Part shown: positions 13,474-22,500 of the stretch, piece after piece
How positions within the stretch are numbered: position 1 is the stretch's first letter
Layout: each line of letters starts with the position of its first letter
Virus record (IMG/VR): IMGVR_UViG_3300010389_000152
Span: 1 to 22,879 of that record
Length of the DNA stretch: 22,879 nt
Strand: one strand, 5' to 3'
Source of the DNA: a virus
Notes under the pieces: model-generated
Databases searched by the model: none
Told to the model about the DNA's origin: nothing
Seen by the model: only the letters and a program-made list of their open reading frames with translations
Translations under genes and position numbers: made by a program

Positions 13474-14459
13474 GCGGCGGCGGCGGAACTCAGCAGTCAA
13501 ACGTGACTCAAACAGACATTCCTGAGTGGTTAAAACCATATACGATTACTAACGTTGAGTCGGCTCAAGAAGCTATTACTAAGCCATATCAAGACTTTGG
13601 CCCAGACGTATCTGGCTTCACTTTTGACCAGCAACAAGCTCAGCAAGGTATTTTGCAGCTAGACACTCCGACGGCGTTTGGAACTGCGCAAAATACTTTA
13701 GGTGATATAGCTAGCGTTGCTCAAGGTCAGTCATACGACCCAACTTCTTTTTCTGCTAACTATCAAGCCGCTGAGTTTACTCCAGATGTAGCCAAGCAGA
13801 TGATGGACCCCTACATGCAGTCGGTCGTTGACACGCAAAAGAAACAGATTCAGAAAGACTACGCGCAACAGGCGAACATAAACGCAGCTCAAGCGGTAAA
13901 AGCAGGTGCTTTTGGTGGTGGTCGTGAAGGTGCGCAACGCGCAGTGGCTCAAGATGAAATGCTAGACCGCATGGCTGAAGTTCAAGCTACAGGTACGCAG
14001 CAGGCGTATGAGTCAGCTAGAGATCAGTTTGCTAAGCAAGAAGCGGCTAAGCAGACTCAAGCAACTATGGAAATGACCGCAGATGAGCGCGCTGAGATGT
14101 CTAAACAGTTCGCTGCTAATTTTGGTCAGCAGGGTCAACAAATTGCTCAACAGGCAGCTGAAGGTCAGGCTCGCGTAGCTGCGGCTCAAACAGAAGTAGA
14201 CCAAGCGATTCTCAAAATGCAGAACGCAGTTGGTGCGGAGCAGCAGGCGCAGGCTCAGAAAGAACTTGATTCTGCTAAAGCACGTTTCGAAAGCGAACGT
14301 GACTACGACCGCCAGAACATTATGTTTATGAACGCTGTTCTACGTGGCACACCAATGGGCAGTACCTCAACTTCAAGTCAGTTCAGTGCGACTAACCCAT
14401 ACGCTCAAGCAGTGGGTGCAGGTATCGCGGGTCTTGGCGCCTATCAAAAATTCAGCTAA
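13470..14459 (+). CDS. Gln/Ala-rich coiled-coil internal virion protein
   Basis: A 329-aa protein with GGAG at 13458-13461. It begins MSGGGGTQQSNVTQTDIPEWL, an opening shared by many phage virion proteins of this position. Residues 110-270 are long Gln/Ala/Glu helices (KKQIQKDYAQQANINAAQAV and similar) with coiled-coil character, broken by the Gly-rich GAFGGGREGAQ at about 148-158. The C-terminus is small and hydrophobic (QAVGAGIAGLGAY). Composition and position, just before the transglycosylase and giant protein, resemble the T7 gp14-like ejection proteins. That would form part of the channel for DNA entry. Sequence homology to gp14 itself is not visible. Confidence 0.65.
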   Translation: MSGGGGTQQSNVTQTDIPEWLKPYTITNVESAQEAITKPYQDFGPDVSGFTFDQQQAQQGILQLDTPTAFGTAQNTLGDIASVAQGQSYDPTSFSANYQAAEFTPDVAKQMMDPYMQSVVDTQKKQIQKDYAQQANINAAQAVKAGAFGGGREGAQRAVAQDEMLDRMAEVQATGTQQAYESARDQFAKQEAAKQTQATMEMTADERAEMSKQFAANFGQQGQQIAQQAAEGQARVAAAQTEVDQAILKMQNAVGAEQQAQAQKELDSAKARFESERDYDRQNIMFMNAVLRGTPMGSTSTSSQFSATNPYAQAVGAGIAGLGAYQKFS

Positions 14460-14471
14460 TCGGCAGCAGAT

Positions 14472-16577
14472 ATGAACATCGTAAAGCTTCAGAACGACCT
14501 TAAAGACCTGTCTGACCGTCAGCTGTTAGACACCATGCAAGCAGGCTCAGCGCCGCAGTATCTTGTTTTAAGTGAGATGCAGCGTCGCAAAAAGATGCGC
14601 TCTGAAGCGCAAAGCAAGCCACAGCAACCAACTAGCGTTGCTGACGACATTATGGCTCCGCCAGCTCAACCTCAAGGTTTGGCAGGTATGCCGCAGGTCC
14701 CACAAGTTGCTATGGCTTCAGGTGGCATTGTTGGTTTCGCAGGTGGTCGTGAAGTTTACAAAGACATCGAGAGCATCGAGTCTAGCGGTCGTCAGTATGA
14801 CGCTGAAGGCAACGTACTCACTTCTCCAAAAGGCGCTAAAGGTGTTATGCAGGTAATGCCAACTACGGCAATGGACCCCGGCTACGGTGCTCGAAACATC
14901 TTCCAACTGGCTGATGACTTAGGTGTCGACTACGGCGGCAAGAAAGACCTTGAAACCGCTGAGTTGTTATTAAGCAACGAGATGCTGAACCGTGCTATGG
15001 GCGAAGAATACTTCAAAGCCATGGAAAATCGTTTTGGCTCTGAAGACGCAGCGCTCGCTGCATACAACGCAGGTCCGGGTCGTGTTGGTCGTTCTGGTTT
15101 TGATGAGTCTGGCGACCGTGATGTGCTGCCAGAAGAAACTCAAGGCTACCTAGCTAAAGCTGACAAGTTAAAAGCTGAGCGTAAACTACCTACTCAAACC
15201 GCAGCGGAAGGCATTGCGGCACTGGGCGAAGCTCGTGGCAGTTATGGTCCGGGTGAGATGACTCCTACCCAAATTACCGAAATGTATGGTCCTAGCTGGG
15301 CAGATGTTCCGGGCGATTCAATGCTACGTGGTCTGAACGGTGGGTCTGACGCTGAAACAGTTGCCGACGCAAATGCTCAAACTTTGTTTTTCGACCAAGG
15401 CGGAGCCTACGACGTCAGAGATATGGCTGGCATTCCCAACGCCGGTGGCAGCAGTGTGTTTCCTAATCGTGCTGCTCTGCCTGATATTCCTGAAGATAAA
15501 GGGCTTACTGCGTTGGCGCCGAAGAGCCCACGCGGACAAGTAAGATCACTCTTGCCGGGTGAGAAGATCGTTAACGCAGCTGAGCGTGCGACTGCTGAAG
15601 ACTACGAAGAGCTTCCGTACCGTGCGTTAGCTCCAGATAACGAACCATTCGACATCGAAGCTATGGGTAAAGGACTGCGTCAGCAATCTGCCGCTGATGC
15701 TATTGCAGCTCTCGGCGAAGGTCGTGGTAGCTATGGTCCGGGTGAGATGTCACCTACACCTAAGTCTAATCAGTTCCAACGCAAGTTCGGCGCTCCCGGT
15801 GCTCGTCCTCGTGAAGACGGCGGCATATTCAATCTCATTGATAAGCTAAAGAGCGGCACAACTGCTAACCCTGCGGAGAACGCAGAGGTACTGGCTCAAC
15901 TCGAAGAGATTGAACGTAGCCAAGCAAACAAAGATTTTGACGCTGGCGCTCAGGCACGTATGGACGAGATTGCACGTCGCAGTGGTGAAGTTATCCCAGA
16001 GACTAAACCAGAAGCTCCTAAAGCTGCACCGGTTCCAGAAACCAAAAAGGTTAAGGCTGACGATAACGACTTCACTGATGACGACCCAATCAAGACTCCA
16101 GTTGTTGGTGATCAAGAGCCTCAGTACAGCCCAGTTCGCGACGACAGCATGGCTGACTTCTTAATGCGTGCTGGTCTTGCCACAATGGCTAGTAAGAACA
16201 CTGGCTTCCTTGGCGCACTCGGTGAGGGTGGCATTAAAGGTCTTGAAAGCCTTGATAAGTCTAAAGAAACCGCACGTAAAACTGAAGAAGCACGCATGCT
16301 TGAAGAAGGTCGCATGTCACGCCAACAGATGGCAGGTGAAGCTTCACTTGAAGCTGCAAGACTTCGCGGTGCATACTCTCTGATAGGCTCACTGGCTAAG
16401 CAGGTAGCGAAGATCGACGAAGAAATAGCTGACCCAATTAAGGCGGCTCAACCTTCTGTTATCGAAGCTCTAAAAGCTACTAGAACCAAGCTAATGCAAG
16501 ACATTGAGAAACTGCAAAAGCAAGTTGCTGGCGCTCAAAGCGGAGTAACTAAAGAGTCGCTGAAGCGAGTATCTTAA
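14472..16577 (+). CDS. Virion protein with SLT lytic transglycosylase domain
   Basis: A 701-aa protein. Residues 98-205 form a soluble-lytic-transglycosylase/lysozyme-like domain: E103 in IESSGRQ is the expected catalytic glutamate, followed by GVMQVMP (124-130) and AAYNAGPGRV (196-205). It would cleave peptidoglycan locally during genome injection. The first 90 residues contain a helical start and MASGGIVGFAGG. Residues 244-266 and 407-429 are a 23-residue repeat (19 identical). Residues 430-560 are charged and Pro-rich linkers. The last 120 residues are coiled coil. A C-terminal giant protein follows with GGAGG. This is the T7 gp16-like role of an ejection protein with murein hydrolase activity. 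The domain is secure; the injection role is inferred from context. Confidence 0.85.
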   Translation: MNIVKLQNDLKDLSDRQLLDTMQAGSAPQYLVLSEMQRRKKMRSEAQSKPQQPTSVADDIMAPPAQPQGLAGMPQVPQVAMASGGIVGFAGGREVYKDIESIESSGRQYDAEGNVLTSPKGAKGVMQVMPTTAMDPGYGARNIFQLADDLGVDYGGKKDLETAELLLSNEMLNRAMGEEYFKAMENRFGSEDAALAAYNAGPGRVGRSGFDESGDRDVLPEETQGYLAKADKLKAERKLPTQTAAEGIAALGEARGSYGPGEMTPTQITEMYGPSWADVPGDSMLRGLNGGSDAETVADANAQTLFFDQGGAYDVRDMAGIPNAGGSSVFPNRAALPDIPEDKGLTALAPKSPRGQVRSLLPGEKIVNAAERATAEDYEELPYRALAPDNEPFDIEAMGKGLRQQSAADAIAALGEGRGSYGPGEMSPTPKSNQFQRKFGAPGARPREDGGIFNLIDKLKSGTTANPAENAEVLAQLEEIERSQANKDFDAGAQARMDEIARRSGEVIPETKPEAPKAAPVPETKKVKADDNDFTDDDPIKTPVVGDQEPQYSPVRDDSMADFLMRAGLATMASKNTGFLGALGEGGIKGLESLDKSKETARKTEEARMLEEGRMSRQQMAGEASLEAARLRGAYSLIGSLAKQVAKIDEEIADPIKAAQPSVIEALKATRTKLMQDIEKLQKQVAGAQSGVTKESLKRVS
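15201..15758 (+). repeat. Internal 23-residue repeat of the transglycosylase protein
   Basis: Units at 15201-15269 and 15690-15758 encode related peptides with the common core IAALGE-x-RGSYGPGEM and P-T at the end, 19 of 23 residues identical. DNA identity is highest across TATGGTCCGGGTGAGATG, present in both. The units are 420 nt apart (start of gap to start of unit), within the linker region after the catalytic domain. Confidence 0.85.
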
Positions 16578-16593
16578 ATAACTGGAGGCCAAC

Positions 16594-19500
16594 GTGGCAT
16601 ATACATACCGTTTGCAAACAAGCACTGGACGGGAGATCGCGTTTGAGTCGCCAGAGAAGCTAAGTAAAGCTGAAGCTCAAGACTTCGCTGAGCAGTACGC
16701 TCAAGAAGACCTCGCTGAAGAGCAACGCATCCAAGCGGAAGCGTACGCTGAACGTCAGAAGATGGCGGAAGAGTACGGGGGCTTCAGCGGTCTGTTAGAG
16801 CCTGAGTTCTACTCCCAAGATTTACCTATGGCGCTGGCTCAAGCCGGTTCACAGATTCGTAAGTCTGGCGGTGATGTGCTGACCGCACTCGGTGCTACTG
16901 AAACTGGTAGAGAGTTGTCTGAAGACGCAGCGGCTAACATCAAAGCGTTTGAGCAGATGAAGTCTGACCCATATCAGGCGTTACAAGCTATGAACGCAGC
17001 TGAGCTAGCCCAAGAAGAAGGCAGCATCGGTAAGTTCCTAACTTCAGCTGAGCAGCTGCTTACTAACCCAACACTAGGCTCTCAGGCATTTATTCAATCT
17101 GCCCCTGCTTTGGCGGCTACTGGTGTTGCAGGTCGTGGCGCTACTCTTCTCGGTGCAGGTACGAAGACCGCTACTGGCGCAGCTATGGCTACTGGTGCAG
17201 GTTTGCAATCTGCTGAAGTAGTCGGCGACGTATATCAAACAACTTATGATGCTGAGATCGCAAAAGGCGCGTCTCAAGAAGAAGCGGTGGACCGCGCACT
17301 ATCTAACGCTAGAAACAAAGCTGCGGCTATGTTCGGCGTGTCTATGGCTACTATGATGCTACCGGGTGGTGCGACCCTTGAGAAAGCTTTAGCGGGCACA
17401 AATACTGGTCGTGGTCTTGTTGCAGGTGCGGTTAAAGGTTTCCTCGGTGAAGCAGCTCAGGAAGGCATCGAAGAAGGTACAGGCCAGTACCTGAAGAACT
17501 TAGCGGCGTACGAGTATGACCCATCGGTCGATCTTGGCGAAGGTGTAGCTGAAGCGGCAGGTGCCGGTGCTGCACTCGGTGGTCCTCTCGGTGGATTTGG
17601 TGGCGGTGCTAGTGGCGCATATAACGCCATGGTTGCTAACCAACAAGAACAGTACGAAGCTCTCAAGAAGCAGCTTGAAGAAGCGCAACAGGCGCCAACA
17701 ACTCCGGCGGCTGCACCAGTAGTCGAGGAAGAAGAAGCAGCTGTTGAACAGCCAGATATGTGGTTCCCTACGATTACTGATCCACAGCAGCGTATGGACG
17801 CTATCGACAGAGAGCTTGACTCGTTAAGCAAAGGTCTTGGTGAGTATCAGGGCATCGACGGCAAGATACGTGGCGAGATTAAGAAGTCACTGGATTCTGA
17901 GCGCAAACTGGCTGTTAAGAACCGCCAGAAAGCTCGTGCTGAAGAAGCTAAGCGCAGAAAAGAAGATGAAGCAGCTGTAGAGATGCTGCCTAAGCGCGCT
18001 AAAGATTCAGCGGCGGCGTTTGAACAAGAAGGCGTGCAGGAAGATTTGTTCGGCATCGTGCCTGAAGAAACCCGTGCGCAACCACCTCAAGAGTTCCCAC
18101 TGCCACCAGTAGCTGACAGAACACAAGCTCAGCGTAAACCAACCCCTGTGCAGCCAGATGAAACAATATCTATGGGCTTGCCGCTTGAGGGTGGGTACAC
18201 CCAAACCGATTTCCTAAAAGACGCTGGCTTAGAAGCGGCGCAAGAGTTACCTCCTGCTACAACTAAGCGAGAAGCCCAACGTAAAGCCAAAATGCAAATT
18301 GGCAGACCAACTCGCGACGGTAAAATGTTATCGCTCGGACCTACCTTTGAGCAGACAAGAGACGCACTGGTTGGTTTGGACCTAACTACTGAAGAAGGTG
18401 TAGTTGCAGCGCGTAAGGTTCTTGATGGTCTAGACGTCGCAACTGGCGCGAGAGCACGCGGCGGAGACCAGTGGATTACTGATCTAAGAAACAACCTGTC
18501 ACCACAACTAGCAGTTGTTGAGCAGCAGATTGCTGAGCAGAAAGCCGAAGAGAACGCACGACTAGAAGAAACGCTGGCGCAGCAAGTCGCACAGGATGAG
18601 CAAGCTGCTGAACAAGAAGCGTTTGACGCTGAAACTCGTGAAGGTATAGCGCAGCAGGTAGATGCTCAGGAAGAATCTCAGAAAGCCGCTGAGATGGAGC
18701 AAGCGTTTGCTGATTTACGCGAGCGCAACCAGACCGACACAGCTACTGCAACTGAAGAAGACTTACGTGATCTTGAAGCTTCTGGCTTTGAGCTAGAGCC
18801 GATTGACGTGCAGGCGTACGAGCAGGCAGTTGAGCAATCAAAAGAGTTCGGCGGTGAAGTAAATATCGACGACTACATTCCTAATAACGCTAACCCAGAA
18901 ACCCGTGCTGCTGCCGACAAGATGGCTAAGCAGTATCTGGCTACACGCTACATTGACCTACGTTCAGCTAAAAACCAAGAAGCTATGGCTGAGTTGGAAG
19001 CTACCGCACGTAACATGCTTGGCGATAGAACTTGGGCATCAGTGAAAGGTGCTGTAACTAAACGTCAGAACCAGCAGATTCGCGACCTAAAAGCTCAGAC
19101 TGAAGGCGCAGTCCCCGGTCAAATGGACATGTTCGCGGAGCAAGATAGAAAAGATGCTGCGGCAAGGCGCGTGGCTGAAGCGTACAAGTCTGAGTACAAC
19201 GAGGTAGTAGAGGCGACTTCTAAAGAACGTGCTAAATTGGTGAAAGCGTTGGAAGATACGCTTGCAGCTGAACGCGCAAAACGTGAAACCGCTGAAGCTG
19301 AAGCCGCTCGTGCTAAGAAGGAGGCAGAAGATGCTAAATCAGCCGTACGTGAAACTGAAGTGGGAAGACGGGAGCGTCGAGACGATCAGCAGCCAGCAAG
19401 CGAGCCAAGCGTGGCAGTGGATGAGCGAGCCGTCGAGCCTAAGCCCAAGACCACCAAAAAACCTACTGCACCTAAGTCAGGAGGCGTGGCAGACACTGGG

Positions 19501-22500
19501 GGAGCTGCTGGACGAGATACTGGAGGAACAGGCGGAGAGCAGCCTGCACTAGCACTCCCTGAAGCTGCACCTCTTGTTCAGAAGGCGCTCGCTGACCCAA
19601 GTGAAAATAATGTAGCTGACTTGTTAGATAAGGCAGTAGCTGATGGCTACATGTCTAGCGATCAAGCAGTTCGTTACACCATCAAGTTGAAAGACCCGAT
19701 GGAGCGTGCTCGTGCTATCAATTACGTAGCTCGTGCTATGGCTGACACTGCTTACTTCCAAAATAACCCTGAGCAAGCAGCTGAGATGTCTAAGCAGGTT
19801 GCGACCCTGATAGACGCTAACAAGATTCAGCGCAAGATTGATAAGGCTGAAGCTGACACCGCAGCTGCGGACAGAGAAGCTGCTGAGATTCGTGCGCTTG
19901 AAGAAGAAGGCATCGTTGACGACTTTGATATTTTTGATGCGTCACGTTCACCATTTACTACTGCTGAACCTGCGTCACAAGTTAACGAGCTTGAGAAAGG
20001 TTTCAAGAATCTTATCAGCCGTGTACGTAAGCACAACAAAGTAAACATCGTTCAGTCTGTATCTGATCTCCCCTTTGATGCGCCTAAAGACTTACGTGGT
20101 GCGTATCACAATGGTGAGGTTTACGTTGTAGCAGATAACACTTCGACCCTAGACTTTGAAGAAGTCGTAGCTCACGAAACTGTGGGTCACTTGGGTCTGG
20201 AGAGCATGCTTGGTAAAGGCGGCTTCCGTGCGCTACTACAAACCGTACACAAGTTAAAAGACAGCAATCCTGAGATTCGTCGTGTTCTTGAGAACATCAA
20301 AGCGGCATATACAGACCCACAGGGTCAGTACAACCTAGACGAAATCCAAGAAGCTCGTGAAATCCTTGCGCACATTGCGCAGAGTAAAGCTAACTACCTA
20401 ACTGACAATCGTGTGATGCGTGCTTACAACGCAGTCGTTAACAGGGTTAAGCAGTTCTTAGGTAAGTTGGGTTTCGGCGATCAAGGTTCATTGTTGCTTG
20501 ACCAGTTAATCTACGATGCAGCGATGCACGTCGATGGTGGCAAGCATGCTAACCGTTCAGATCGTTACTTCTTACGCTCACCTTCTGCGGCACAGATGCT
20601 TATGCAACGTGCTTGGGACATGGGCTACCGTGGCTACGATGTAAACGGTGCAGGTGCGTACATGCGCAACCTACCATCAACTACGGTCACGCCTGAGACA
20701 ACTCAGGAGATGTTGAGCGAAGACTTTAACGAAGAGCCGCTAGATCAAGTAGCGTTCTCACGTAAACCTATCAACCCAGAAAACGTTGACCCTAAGTTCC
20801 GTAAGTTCATCAAAGAACGTCCTGAGCCAAAAGGTCTGTTCCGTGCGCTGAAAACCTCTATGGGCATCGGTCCAGATATGCGCATCCGTGACTACATTCG
20901 TGTTACCGGCGTGGATGCTGTATCGACAGTAGAAGACAAGTTGATGCGCTTCTACAACAACCAGTTAGAAGGCGACGGTTGGTTGAACCCAATCGTGTCA
21001 TACGTTCAGGCACTACGTGCTGACGGCATGGCTAACTCACTGATGCGTACCGGTCGCTTGTATGTTAACGAGCATGGTTTGTTCGATACCAAACTAAAAG
21101 AGGGTGAAGACCCTGCGTCATTGCTGAAGGTATTCCAAGCAGTTAAACGTCTTGGTAATCGAATCGGCAGTATAGACACAGCGTCTGAAGCGGTGAGCAA
21201 GGTGCTCATCTCTCGCCGTGAGTTGCAGATCAACGAAGAGAACAAGCGTCTTGAGAAGCTAGAGCAGAAGTTCCGCGACGAAGGCAACAATAAGATGGCT
21301 GACATCACCCGTGAGAAGATCAAGAACATCTTCTTAACTCGTGATGAAAACGGTGAGAACCGTCAGATGACTGAGGCTGAGCTAGCTGAGCGCATGGCTG
21401 AGAACCAGAAGAACATCGACGAGTATTGGGACACAACTCCTGAGATTCGTGAAGCGTTTGAGCTTTTCACCGAGTACAAGAACAACCTGATTCAAACTGC
21501 TGTCGACACAGGCTATATGTCTGAAGAAAAGGCGGAAGCGTTGATGGAGAGCTTGGCGTACGTTCCGTTCTACCGCGAGCAGAATGGCGAGTATGCGCAG
21601 GTTAGCCGCGGCGGTGCTGGTCTTGCAGACATAGAAGTTATCCGTCAGCTGCAAGGTTCTAACAAGGACATCAACGTTCTCGACAACATGATGCAGATGT
21701 CTTTCTTGTGGACAAACGCAATTATGAAGAACCACGCATCGCGTGGCATGGTTGATAGCTTGAATGAGATGGGTGAAGTTAAAAAGATTTACGACGACCC
21801 TAATCAGATTCCACGAAACGAGCCGGTTGTTACCTACCGCGACAAAGGCGTTAAGAAGTACGCGGTGCTTAAAGACCCACTGGACGTGCATGCTTGGCAG
21901 GGTATGGAGCACGTTGCGATTGGCGGCATGCTGAAGCCTCTAGCGAAAGCGTCTGACTTGTTACGTAAAGGTGTAACCTTGATGCCTGACTTCATTATCA
22001 GTCAGCTTGAGCAGGATACATTCCGTGCGTTCGCACTCAGTGGTGTTAAGAACCCAACTAAAGCGGCATCGCAAGTTATTCCGTCATACGCGAAGATTAC
22101 TAAGAACCTGTTGAAGGGTGAGCTAGGCGATCAGCGTCTGAGTGAGCTTGGCATCATCGGTATGTTTGACGTATCACCGATTCATACTCGTGAGCAGCTT
22201 GAAGGTCCTAACGTAAACGACCCAGAAGTTGGTCTTGGCTCAAACTTGAAGAAAGCTCTCGCTAAAGGTGAGAAGTTCTCTGAAGCATCTGACTTGGCAC
22301 AACGTAAAGCTATTTACGACCAGACTATTGCCGAGGGCGGCTCTGAAGTTGAAGCGTTCTGGCGTGCATCTGAGATCATTAACTTCTCACGTCGTGGCTC
22401 AGGCACGACCGCACACATCGCTCGTCAGGCTATTCCGTTCTTCAACGCTTGGCTGCAAGGTCAGTCAGTATTGTGGAAGTCACTGTTCAACCGCGGCTTG

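Noticed and set aside
15910-16383. Alternative + frames inside the transglycosylase gene
   Set aside because: Low-plausibility translations (Leu/Lys/Arg runs) with no start signals and normal codon use in the main frame.
17457-17831. 124-codon minus-strand open frame rich in Ser/Ala/Pro
   Set aside because: It is the complement of a GCT/GGT/GAA-rich coding region, has no ribosome binding site, and lies inside the giant gene. A codon-bias shadow.
19262-19552. Compensating frameshift errors as an explanation for the +1 ORF in the giant gene
   Set aside because: The +1 frame ends at its own TAG at 19550, so two errors would be needed close together. The strong Shine-Dalgarno and ATG argue for an independent start. 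Read-level data would be needed to exclude it fully.
21382-21912. 176-codon minus-strand open frame
   Set aside because: The + strand here encodes continuous, ordinary protein of the giant gene. The reverse frame has no family resemblance and no upstream signals.
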